Shown here: in pieces, positions 27,704 through 36,278 of the stretch
Numbering within the stretch: position 1 is the first letter of the stretch
Layout of the letters: the number at the start of each line of letters is the position of its first letter
Assembly (NCBI RefSeq): GCF_015461805.1
Contig: NZ_JACVZE010000012.1
Location: 62,001 to 126,000, forward strand
Direction of reading: 5' to 3'
From: Pseudomonas pisciculturae
GTDB lineage: Bacteria > Pseudomonadota > Gammaproteobacteria > Pseudomonadales > Pseudomonadaceae
DNA length: 64,000 nucleotides
Position numbers and translations under genes: made by a program
The notes under the pieces: model-generated
What the model saw: the letters and a program-made list of their open reading frames with translations, nothing else
Databases searched by the model: none
Told to the model about the DNA's origin: nothing

Positions 27704-28754
27704 TTTTCTGAAAAAACCCGCCGCTGCCGCGTCTTTTGCAGTCAAGGGCGATTCCATGGGAAGCTGCCCGCCGATTTTTGCTAGCGGAGATGCCCCGTTC
27801 ATGCCCACCGAGGATTGCGCCAACGCCCGCCGCGACCAGGCCCTGGACTGGTTGCTGCGCGTGCAACAAGCCCCGCAGGATGCGGATTTGCAGGTTCAAC
27901 TGGCTCAGTGGTGCGCTATTGACGAGGCCAATGCCAAGGCCTACCGCAAGGCCCAGCGCATGTGGCAACTGACCGGGCAACTGGCGCCGACGACAGCGCA
28001 GCAATGGCCCACACCGGTCACCCCGATCACCCGCCCAATTGCCCGCCCACGACGCACCCGCCGCTGGGTAGCCGCCGCCATCGCTGCGTGCCTGGTGGTG
28101 TCACTGGCCCCCAGCCTGTTGCTGCGCTGGCAGGCCGATTACCGCACCGGCGCCGGGGAAACCCGCGACATCACCTTGAGCGACGGCAGCGTGGTGCAAC
28201 TGGACAGCCAGTCCGCCATTGCCGTGGACTTCGCCGGCACCCACCGCGACGTAAAGCTGCTCACCGGCCAAGCGTTTTTCAAGGTGATGCCGGACAAGAG
28301 CAAACCCTTTCATGTGTGGACCACAACGTTGAAGGTGACCGTTACCGGCACCGCGTTCAACGTTGACACCCAACAAGACAGCGTCGCTGTGCAACAAGGC
28401 TCGGTCAACGTGAACGAGCGCCAGGCCGGCCGCCAACTTGGTAGCCTGGTGCCGGGGCAACGCCTCACCTTGCGCATCGGACGTGGCGAACTAACCGCCT
28501 TCTCCCCCAGCCAGGCCGCCGCTTGGCGCCAGGGCCAACTGATCGCCGACGACCTGCCCATCAGCGACGTGCTCGCACAATTACGCCGCTACACACCCGG
28601 CATCATCGTGCTGCGCGACAAACAGCTCGGCGCACAACGGGTCACAGGCGTGTACGACCTGCGCAAACCCCAGGCGGCGCTGCAAGCCGTGCTGCAACCC
28701 TATGGCGCAAAAGTCACGGCCTACAGCCCCTGGCTGCTGGTCTTGAGCAAGTAA
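27696..28754 (+). CDS. FecR-family sigma regulator 2
   Basis: FecR-type protein of 352 residues. DUF4880 region near 45-95 (DQALDWLLRVQQAP...), a membrane segment near 120-140, a FecR domain near 150-260, and a C-terminal STN-like part near 275-350. The N-terminus is about 30 residues longer than in the first FecR of this window, and a later ATG at 27801 could be the true start. Overlaps the sigma gene, as usual for the pair. Confidence 0.9.
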   Translation: MTDFLKKPAAAASFAVKGDSMGSCPPIFASGDAPFMPTEDCANARRDQALDWLLRVQQAPQDADLQVQLAQWCAIDEANAKAYRKAQRMWQLTGQLAPTTAQQWPTPVTPITRPIARPRRTRRWVAAAIAACLVVSLAPSLLLRWQADYRTGAGETRDITLSDGSVVQLDSQSAIAVDFAGTHRDVKLLTGQAFFKVMPDKSKPFHVWTTTLKVTVTGTAFNVDTQQDSVAVQQGSVNVNERQAGRQLGSLVPGQRLTLRIGRGELTAFSPSQAAAWRQGQLIADDLPISDVLAQLRRYTPGIIVLRDKQLGAQRVTGVYDLRKPQAALQAVLQPYGAKVTAYSPWLLVLSK

Positions 28755-28788
28755 TTTTGCTGATTTTAAAAATATTTCATCTTTTTCC

Positions 28789-28815
28789 TGAAAATTCCCC
28801 GCGCTGTCCCGTCTT
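28789..28815 (+). promoter_or_regulatory. Possible FecI-type promoter of the second receptor
   Basis: TGAAAAT followed 14 bases later by CGTCTT resembles -35/-10 elements used by FecI-type sigma factors. It lies about 80 bases before the receptor start, in the only gap between fecR and the receptor. Match made by eye; weak evidence. Confidence 0.3.
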
Positions 28816-28894
28816 CTGTCCCGCGCGCAGCAATTGAGATTTATTCGTATTCATTTGACTGGCCGGTCTCTTGATCGGCGCGGGGACTTTTTGC

Positions 28895-31720
28895 ATGACT
28901 CACACCTTTCACCGCTTGCCTGGGCAGCGCGGCCCGTGGCCGCTGCGTCTAAAAAAAAGCGCGGGCGCCGGCTTGCTCGGCCTTTGCTGCGCATTGGCCG
29001 TGGTGCCCCAGGCGTTTTCGCAACCTCAGGCGACAGCCAGCTCAATGCGCGGCTTCAACATCCCGGCCCAATCGCTGGCCGGCGCATTGATTGCCTTTGG
29101 TCAGCAGAGCGGCCAGCAGATCAGCGTCGACCCGCAACTGCTCAAGGGTGTGAATTCGCCAGGCGTGAACGGTGACATGAGCAACGACGCCGCCCTCGCC
29201 TACTTGCTGCAAGGCACCGGTATCGGCTGGGCTTATGACAGCGACACGCTGGTATTCCATCGCCTGCCAGCCAGCGCTGCCGGTGAAACGTTGATGCTCG
29301 ACAGCACCGTGGTGCTGGGCTTCACCCCGGAAAACTCGTTCCAGGGCGCCACGGTAATCGATCACAAGGCGATTCAAGCATTCCCCGGCGCCAACGGTGA
29401 CATCACCACCCTGCTGCAAATGCACCCCAGCGTGCAGTTCAGCGGCTCGCAGCAAAAGTCCAACGCACCCGGCGAAATCGACCCGGCCGATATCAGCATC
29501 AACGGCGCCAAGTTCTACCAGAACAACTTCATGATCGACGGCATCTCGATCAACAACGACCTCGACCCCGGCGCCCACGGCTATGGCGAAACGCGCCAGT
29601 TCGATGCCGCCCCCAGCCGCTCCCACGGCATCGCCCTGGACGCCGACCTGCTGGAAGAAGTAAAGGTCTACGACAGCAACGTACCAGCCGAATACGGGGG
29701 GTTCAACGGCGGCGTGGTCGATGCAATCACGCGGCGCCCCACTCAGGACCTGCACGGCAAGCTGTCGTATTCGATGAGCCGTTCGGCGTGGACCAAATAC
29801 CACATCACCGAGAAAGACCAGGCCAACTTCGACAATGCCTCCAACGAGCAGTACCAGCCCGAGTTCGAAAAGACCACCCTGCGCGGCCGGCTGGAAGGCC
29901 ACCTGACCGAGGACTTCGGCGCGATGCTGAGCTTCTCGCAGAAGCGCTCGGTGATCCCCTTGAACAAGTACGAGGGCGGCTATACCAGCGAGAACGGTGA
30001 CAACCGCGAAGACCAGACGCGCCAGCTCGATAACTACATGCTCAACACCTACTGGAACGTCAACGACCGTCTCAGCCTCGACACTACCTTTATCAAGGCG
30101 CCCCAGGAAAACACCTACTTTCGCGAAAACTACAAGAACTCCAACTTCACCAACATCAACGGTGGCTGGCAGGGTTCGCTCAAAGCCGTATGGGAAGGCG
30201 ACTCGGCGCGCTGGACCCACACCCTGGCGCTGACCGACGTCAACAGCTCACGCGAGGCGGAGTCTGACAACGCCATCGCCTGGTATTACTCCAGCGTGAA
30301 GAACTGGGGCCGCCCTACCAGCGCGACCTCCCGCAGTGGCGAAGGCTCCTACGGCAGCCTCGATCAGACCCAGCGCGGTATCAACTACCGGCTCAAGACC
30401 GACTGGCAGTCATTCAACTGGGGCGGCGCCGAACACGCGCTCGTCAGCGGTATGGAGCTGACGCGCACGCAAGCTACCTGGGAACGCGCCACCGAGGCCA
30501 CCTCGGCCAATATCACACGACGCGATGACGGAGTGAGTTGCATCAACGACGACCCGCTGTGCTCTGTGGGCCTGCTGATCAACGGCAACACCCGCCAGTG
30601 GGCCAACGCCCGTAACGTCTACGGCGCCGGCAAACTGGACATGGTGGAAAACAAGTACGCGTTTTACATCCAGGACACGATGCAGATTGGCAAACTGGGT
30701 CTGCGTCCAGGCCTGCGCCTGGAAGGCGACGACTACATGAAGCAGCAAAACCTGGCGCCGCGCTTCTCAGGTGACTACGACTTCTTCGGCGATCGCAGCA
30801 CGGTAATGGTGTTTGGTTTGAACCGTTACTACGGACGCAACCTGTTCAAATACCGCCTGGCCGATGGTCGCCAGGGCTTCAACACCCGCTATACCCGCAC
30901 CACCCAAGGCGGCGCCTGGACGGCGATAAAGACCGAAAACCTGAACAAGTTCAGCGACCTCAAAGTGCCCTACGACGACGAACTGACCCTGGGGCTGGAT
31001 CAAGTCTGGCTCGACAGCGACTTTCGCCTCAAATACGTACACCGCGAGGGCAAGGACAAGATCGGCAGGGCCTCGTCCCGCGTGCTCGGGCTGGGCCCGG
31101 AGGCTGGCTTCGACAGCATCTACTACACCTACACCAACAAGGCTTCCAGCGAGAGCGATAACATCACGCTGAGCATCACCCCCAAGCATGAATTTCGCTG
31201 GCAAAACACGCGCACCAGCCTGCAGGCGGCGTTTGATTGGTCGCGCACCAAGGACGCTTACGGCACCTACGAGTCAGGCATCACCGCCGACCAATACGCC
31301 AACGAAGACGTGATGTACGACGGCAAGCAGATCGCCTACAGCGAATTGCCGGCCAGCGACTTCAACCGGCCATGGACCGCGCGACTGACCGCCATCACCG
31401 AAATCCCGCAGTGGAACCTGACGATCAGCAACTTCCTGCGTTACCGCGGGGCCTATGAGCAAATCGTCAGCACCGACGACATCGTCACCGTCAATGGCGA
31501 AGACCTTGCGGTCTATGAGGCCGCCAAGGTCAAGGCCGCCCCCACCTGGGACATGCGCATCGATTGGGAGATTCCCACCGGCAAGGACCAGGCGCTGTTC
31601 GCCGCCGTGGACATCACCAACGTCACTGACCAGGTCAACGAAATCGTCGGCAGTGGCAGCTCCACCGTCACCTATGAAGTCGGCCGCCAATACTGGCTGG
31701 AAGTCGGTTACCGCTTCTAA
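28895..31720 (+). CDS. Large TonB-dependent receptor with signalling domain (FusA/YddB-like position)
   Basis: Outer-membrane receptor of 941 residues, longer than typical siderophore receptors (700-800). Signal peptide (about 1-42), STN domain (about 50-125, FNIPAQSLAGALIAFGQQSG), plug (about 150-290, with DISINGAKFYQNNFMIDGI and NVPAEYGGFNGGVVDAITR), then a barrel ending in Phe (LEVGYRF). ATG at 28895 is preferred over an upstream start at 28871. The next genes encode an M16 protease and an SbmA-like ABC transporter, the set found around FusA (plant ferredoxin receptor) and YddB. An iron-containing protein ligand is therefore inferred, not shown. Confidence 0.88.
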   Translation: MTHTFHRLPGQRGPWPLRLKKSAGAGLLGLCCALAVVPQAFSQPQATASSMRGFNIPAQSLAGALIAFGQQSGQQISVDPQLLKGVNSPGVNGDMSNDAALAYLLQGTGIGWAYDSDTLVFHRLPASAAGETLMLDSTVVLGFTPENSFQGATVIDHKAIQAFPGANGDITTLLQMHPSVQFSGSQQKSNAPGEIDPADISINGAKFYQNNFMIDGISINNDLDPGAHGYGETRQFDAAPSRSHGIALDADLLEEVKVYDSNVPAEYGGFNGGVVDAITRRPTQDLHGKLSYSMSRSAWTKYHITEKDQANFDNASNEQYQPEFEKTTLRGRLEGHLTEDFGAMLSFSQKRSVIPLNKYEGGYTSENGDNREDQTRQLDNYMLNTYWNVNDRLSLDTTFIKAPQENTYFRENYKNSNFTNINGGWQGSLKAVWEGDSARWTHTLALTDVNSSREAESDNAIAWYYSSVKNWGRPTSATSRSGEGSYGSLDQTQRGINYRLKTDWQSFNWGGAEHALVSGMELTRTQATWERATEATSANITRRDDGVSCINDDPLCSVGLLINGNTRQWANARNVYGAGKLDMVENKYAFYIQDTMQIGKLGLRPGLRLEGDDYMKQQNLAPRFSGDYDFFGDRSTVMVFGLNRYYGRNLFKYRLADGRQGFNTRYTRTTQGGAWTAIKTENLNKFSDLKVPYDDELTLGLDQVWLDSDFRLKYVHREGKDKIGRASSRVLGLGPEAGFDSIYYTYTNKASSESDNITLSITPKHEFRWQNTRTSLQAAFDWSRTKDAYGTYESGITADQYANEDVMYDGKQIAYSELPASDFNRPWTARLTAITEIPQWNLTISNFLRYRGAYEQIVSTDDIVTVNGEDLAVYEAAKVKAAPTWDMRIDWEIPTGKDQALFAAVDITNVTDQVNEIVGSGSSTVTYEVGRQYWLEVGYRF

Positions 31721-31749
31721 CTCATCCCCCGTTTAGCCTGGATACCCTG

Positions 31750-34506
31750 ATGAACAAGATTCTTGCTGGCCTGCTCGGCCCGCTGCTGCTGTGCGCCTGC
31801 GCATCGCCCGTGACCGAGACGCCGCTGCCCTGGGCACCGCACGTGGTGCGCGGGCAATTGGCCAATGGCCTGGAATATCGCTTGGTGCGCGACAGCAGCC
31901 AGGCCGGGCGCCTGGACCTGCGCCTGACCGTGCGCGCCGGCTCCGTGGACGAAGACGACGATCAAGTCGGCGTGGCCCATATGCTCGAACACCTGACCTT
32001 TCGCAGCCGCGCAGGCCAGGCCACCGACCTGCGCGCACAGATGACCGCACTCGGCTGGGTGCAGGGCCGCAACTTCAACGCCGTGACGAGCTACGACCGC
32101 ACCCAATACCTGCTCAGCCCCATGGCCGGCAGCACACAAACCCCGTTGGCCCTGGAAAAGCTCGCGCAACTCGTGTTTGCCGGCGACTACACCGCCCTCG
32201 ACCTTGAGCGCGAACGCCCTATCGTGATCGAAGAATGGCGCGGCGGCCTGGGGGTGGCGCAACGCATGAATGATCAGCGCGCGGCGACTCAGCGCGTGGG
32301 CTCGCGCTACCCGCAGCACCGCACCATCGGCAACGAAGCCGCGATTCGGACCGCTTCCCTCAGTACCTTGCAGCGTTTTCAACAGCGCTGGTATGTGCCG
32401 AACAACATGATCCTGTCGGTGGTCGGCGACTTCGACCCGCAACAGCTCACACAACAGATTTCACAGGCATTCGGCGGCCCCGTGGCGCAGGAACTGCCCG
32501 AGCGTGATCACCTTGAGTTGCCCCTCGACAACCGCCTGAAAATCTTCCGCCTGCAAGACCCGCAAACCGGCAGCAACCAAGTGTCGCTGCTGTTTCGCCT
32601 GCATGAGCCGCTCAGCCGTGGCTCCACCGCCCAAGCCGCCCGCGAGCGGCTGATCGACCGCATGACCCTGGCCGCGCTGTTGACCCAACTACGCCTGCAA
32701 CCGCTGCAACCCGGCGTGCGCAGCCTTACCGCACAAAAAACCCTCATTGGCGAACAATCGAGCGTATTGGGTGTGGCTGCCAGCGTCGAAGGCGACCATC
32801 ACGACGAAGCCTTGAAGCAAGTACTGACCGAGCTTGAACGCCTGCGCCAACACGGCCTCACCGCCCAGGACCTGGCGCGCGAACAGGCCAAGATCGGCCA
32901 GTTGGCTGACGGTATGCTGGCCAAGGATGAGTCACGCACGTTCGAGCAATGGGTAACGTCGCTTAACGACGCCGCCGTGCAGAACCGCACCGTGGTAGCA
33001 CCGCATCAGATCGCCCGACGTACGTTGCAGGCCCTGGACAGCATCGACGTTGCCGCCCTCAATGCACGACTCAAGCGCTGGCTCGACAGCCCCGACCAGG
33101 TGCTGCAGTTCACCGCGCCGGGCAGCCGCGCTGTGCGTTTGCCGACGGTGCCCGAAGTACAGCAACTGCGCGCCGCCATCGCCCAGACTTCACTGGCGTC
33201 ACCGGCAACCGCAGCGCCGGTAGAGCCGCCGAGCGTCACGTTCACGCCCCCGCCTGCCGCACAGCCAGGCAAGGTGCTGGGCAAACGCAGCTTCGCGGCG
33301 GAACACGTCGAGCACTGGAAGCTGGGCAACGGAGACCGCCTGGTATGGCTGCGCCGTAATGCCGAAGACGGCAAGTGGCGCCTGCAAGCAGACTCCGCCG
33401 CAGGCTTCAACCGCAGCGACGTGCCCGCCTGGCGCGTGCAGATGGCCGCGCAACTGGGTAACGAAGGGGGTGCCGAAGGTCTGGCGGCATGGCGCAAAAC
33501 CCACGACGCAACCTTCAACCTCGAACACAGCGCCACGCGCCTGCAACTGAGCGCCAGCAGCCAGCCGTCTCTCAGTGCCTTGACGACACTGATGCAAAGC
33601 TACCGCCAGAACCAGGTCGGCGCGGTTATCGACGATGCATTGTTCAGCGAAGCCCGGGAGGATTTGCTGTCACGGGCAAGCACTCGTCCAGATGCCATTG
33701 CAACTGCCCGACGTCACGTACGCTACGGTGCCGACACTTGGCAGAACCCCGACCCGCAAGCACTGGAGCCACTGAAGTCGAGCACCCTGACCGAGGACTG
33801 GCAGCAACTGGTCAACGCCCCGGTCACCTTCTACCTGATGGCGGATATCGATCCGGCGCAACTGGAGACGCTGGTGCGTGAACAGTTGGCCAATATCCCG
33901 CGTGGCGCTGCTCAGCCTACCCGCCCCGCCCTGCAACAGCCCGGTCAACGCCGCGCCGACATTGCCGTCGCCCTGGAGCCACGGGTAGTACTGGAAGCCA
34001 GCAGTTTCAGTGAACAACGCTGGTCTCCCGAAGCCGCTGCCCGTGTCGCCGCCCTGCGTGAACTGGCCAACCAGAAACTTAAACAACGCCTGCGTGGCGA
34101 GGCCTCCGGTGTGTATCGCCTGCGGTTTGACAGCGAACTGAACCCGGACACCCAGCGCATCGAAAGCCAACTGAGCTTCACCTGCGACCCGCAGCGTGCC
34201 GACGAGTTGTGGGCCATGGCCCAACAGACCCTCGCGCAGTTGGGCGATTCAGTGGATGCCCAATGGGTCGCCAGCGCACGCAACGAACTGCGCCGCCAGG
34301 AACAAAAGCGCCGCACCGACCCCGCCACCCAATGGCGCCGCCTGTTACTCAGTGAACGCCAATGGCAAGACCCACGCTACCTGAGTAGCCAGACCCGACT
34401 GCCAGAGGGTATGCGCATCGAGTCGCTCAAACCCTTGGCAGGCCAGATATTCCCGGTGGCTAACCAGGTGCTGCTGCGCGTATTGCCCAAGGCGGATGCC
34501 CAGTGA
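31750..34506 (+). CDS. M16 metalloprotease lipoprotein (FusC/PqqL-like)
   Basis: Inverse-zincin protease of 918 residues with two M16 halves. The zinc motif HMLEH is at His77-Glu80-His81, and the third ligand is likely Glu161 in PIVIEEW. The second half (about 520-900) lacks the motif, as is normal for the M16 partner lobe. The N-terminus looks like a lipoprotein signal (LLLCAC, Cys17), placing it in the periplasm on a membrane. FusC and E. coli PqqL are relatives that cut imported ferredoxin in the periplasm; the receptor 30 bases upstream and the ABC gene overlapping downstream support the same role here. Confidence 0.88.
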   Translation: MNKILAGLLGPLLLCACASPVTETPLPWAPHVVRGQLANGLEYRLVRDSSQAGRLDLRLTVRAGSVDEDDDQVGVAHMLEHLTFRSRAGQATDLRAQMTALGWVQGRNFNAVTSYDRTQYLLSPMAGSTQTPLALEKLAQLVFAGDYTALDLERERPIVIEEWRGGLGVAQRMNDQRAATQRVGSRYPQHRTIGNEAAIRTASLSTLQRFQQRWYVPNNMILSVVGDFDPQQLTQQISQAFGGPVAQELPERDHLELPLDNRLKIFRLQDPQTGSNQVSLLFRLHEPLSRGSTAQAARERLIDRMTLAALLTQLRLQPLQPGVRSLTAQKTLIGEQSSVLGVAASVEGDHHDEALKQVLTELERLRQHGLTAQDLAREQAKIGQLADGMLAKDESRTFEQWVTSLNDAAVQNRTVVAPHQIARRTLQALDSIDVAALNARLKRWLDSPDQVLQFTAPGSRAVRLPTVPEVQQLRAAIAQTSLASPATAAPVEPPSVTFTPPPAAQPGKVLGKRSFAAEHVEHWKLGNGDRLVWLRRNAEDGKWRLQADSAAGFNRSDVPAWRVQMAAQLGNEGGAEGLAAWRKTHDATFNLEHSATRLQLSASSQPSLSALTTLMQSYRQNQVGAVIDDALFSEAREDLLSRASTRPDAIATARRHVRYGADTWQNPDPQALEPLKSSTLTEDWQQLVNAPVTFYLMADIDPAQLETLVREQLANIPRGAAQPTRPALQQPGQRRADIAVALEPRVVLEASSFSEQRWSPEAAARVAALRELANQKLKQRLRGEASGVYRLRFDSELNPDTQRIESQLSFTCDPQRADELWAMAQQTLAQLGDSVDAQWVASARNELRRQEQKRRTDPATQWRRLLLSERQWQDPRYLSSQTRLPEGMRIESLKPLAGQIFPVANQVLLRVLPKADAQ

Positions 34507-36152
34507 AAAGCCTGCGTACCTTCTACCGCCTGGCCGCGCCGTTCTGGCGCCAGGGCTCGCAATGGCTGGGCTGGTTGATGCTCGCGGGCATCATTGGCAT
34601 GGGCCTGTTGATCGTGCAGATCAACGTGTTGATCAATGCCTGGAGCAAGACCTTCTACGACACCCTCGGTGAGTTCGACACCAGCGCCTTATATGCGCTG
34701 ATGGGGCGCTACGTGCTGTACCTGGGGGCCTATGTGGTGATCGTGGTCGCATTGGACTGGGTGCGCAAAGCCTTGGTGCTGCGTTGGCGCCAAGCGATGA
34801 CCGAGCACTTTACCCACGCGTGGCTGGCAGACCAGGCGTTCTATCGCCTGGGCCTGGCGGGCGAGCCCGACAACCCCGACCAGCGCATTGCCGAAGACGT
34901 GAACATCGTTGCCGACCTGAGCGTGGAGTTGGTGGCCTCGTTCATCATCAACATGGCTCAGGTGGGCGCATTCATGAGCATCCTGTGGCAATTGTCCGGG
35001 GTGCAGACGTTCAGTCTCGGTGGCTACAGCATCACGCTGTCGGGCTACCTGGTGTGGATCGTGCTGCTCTACAGCCTGGCCGGCAGCCTGATCACTCATT
35101 GGGTCGGCCGCCCGTTGCACCGCTTGAATGTAGACCGCCAGCACGTTGAGGCGGACTTTCGCGCCAGCCTCTTGCGCAAACGCGAGCACGCGGAACAAAT
35201 CGCCCTGTACCGGGGCGAAGGGGTGGAACGCCAGCACTTGGCCGAGCGCTTCCAGGCAATTGCCCGCAACTGGCGCCAGTTGATGGGCCGCGAGCGCAAC
35301 CTCAGTTTGTTCACCGTCAGCTATGAACGGGCGAGCCTGATCGTCCCGGTGTTCGCCGCCCTGCCCGCGTTTTTGGCCAAGACCATCACGCTGGGCGGCT
35401 TGATGCAAATCCGTAACGCCTTCAGTGCAGTGCACGGTTCACTGAGCTGGTTTATCAAGCTGTACCCCAAGCTGATGCACTGGAGTTCGGCGGTGGAGCG
35501 GCTGGGGCAGTTCGAGCAGGCCATCGCCGCGAGCCGTTGCCAGGCCAAAGCCCCGGTGATCGGCGACTGCCTGTGCATCAATGGCCTGGACGTCTTGCGC
35601 CCGGACGCGGGGGTACTGCTGGGGGATGTGTCGGTGCAAGTGGCCCAAGGCGAATGGCTGTTGATTGCCGGACGCAGTGGCATCGGCAAATCGACCTTGC
35701 TGCGCACGCTGCAAGGTATCTGGCCGTACTGTCGCGGTGGCTGGCAACTGCCGCCGGGGCGCAGCCTGTTACTGCCGCAGAAGCCCTATTTGCCGAGCAT
35801 ACCGTTGCGTAACTTGTTGGCGTATCCGGCGGTTGAGGTGCCGAGTGCGGTGCGGTTGTTGGCGGTGTTGCAGCAGGTGGGGTTGGCGGCCCTGGTGCGA
35901 CGCCTGGATGAGCAGGTGGAATGGTCGCGGGAATTGTCCGGCGGTGAGCAGCAGCGCATCGGCGTGGCGCGGGCGTTGTTGTATGCGCCGGATACCTTGT
36001 ATCTGGATGAGGCGACGAATCAATTGGATGAGGTGAGTGCGCGGGCATTGCTGGTGTTGGTACGTGAGGAGTTGCCGAACTGCACGGTGATCGGCATCAG
36101 CCATCAGGCGGCCTTGGCAGCACTGTTTGACCGAACCTGGTCTCCAAAATAA
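34503..36152 (+). CDS. SbmA/BacA-type ABC transporter (FusD/YddA-like)
   Basis: Fused membrane-ATPase protein of 549 residues. Transmembrane region (about 15-330) of SbmA/BacA type, with about six hydrophobic segments, then an ATPase domain with Walker A GRSGIGKST, signature LSGGEQQ, and Walker B TLYLDEATNQLDE. The GTG start overlaps the protease stop (GTGA), so the two are co-translated. YddA and FusD occupy the same place in related operons; export versus import of peptides is not settled. No tonB-like gene (FusB) is present, so the chromosomal TonB must serve the receptor. Confidence 0.87.
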   Translation: MKSLRTFYRLAAPFWRQGSQWLGWLMLAGIIGMGLLIVQINVLINAWSKTFYDTLGEFDTSALYALMGRYVLYLGAYVVIVVALDWVRKALVLRWRQAMTEHFTHAWLADQAFYRLGLAGEPDNPDQRIAEDVNIVADLSVELVASFIINMAQVGAFMSILWQLSGVQTFSLGGYSITLSGYLVWIVLLYSLAGSLITHWVGRPLHRLNVDRQHVEADFRASLLRKREHAEQIALYRGEGVERQHLAERFQAIARNWRQLMGRERNLSLFTVSYERASLIVPVFAALPAFLAKTITLGGLMQIRNAFSAVHGSLSWFIKLYPKLMHWSSAVERLGQFEQAIAASRCQAKAPVIGDCLCINGLDVLRPDAGVLLGDVSVQVAQGEWLLIAGRSGIGKSTLLRTLQGIWPYCRGGWQLPPGRSLLLPQKPYLPSIPLRNLLAYPAVEVPSAVRLLAVLQQVGLAALVRRLDEQVEWSRELSGGEQQRIGVARALLYAPDTLYLDEATNQLDEVSARALLVLVREELPNCTVIGISHQAALAALFDRTWSPK

Positions 36153-36169
36153 CGGTTCAACTCGGTCAA

Positions 36170-36261
36170 ATGTGGGAGCTGGCTTGTCCCCGATAGCGGT
36201 GTATCAGTCACTGATGTTCTGACTGATCCACCGCTATCGGGGGCAAGCCCCCTCCCACATT
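36170..36261. repeat. REP palindromic repeat
   Basis: ATGTGGGAGCTGGCTTGTC at the left and GGCAAGCCCCCTCCCACAT at the right enclose a CGATAGCGGTG/CACCGCTATCG inner stem. Located between convergent genes, where it may also stabilise or end transcripts. Confidence 0.85.
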
Positions 36262-36278
36262 TTTGACCCGATTCAGAC

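Noticed and set aside
28828..28856. AT-rich CAATTGAGATTTATTCG as a Fur box before the second receptor
   Set aside because: Too few symmetrical positions; the strong Fur box at 27105 already explains iron control through the sigma factor.
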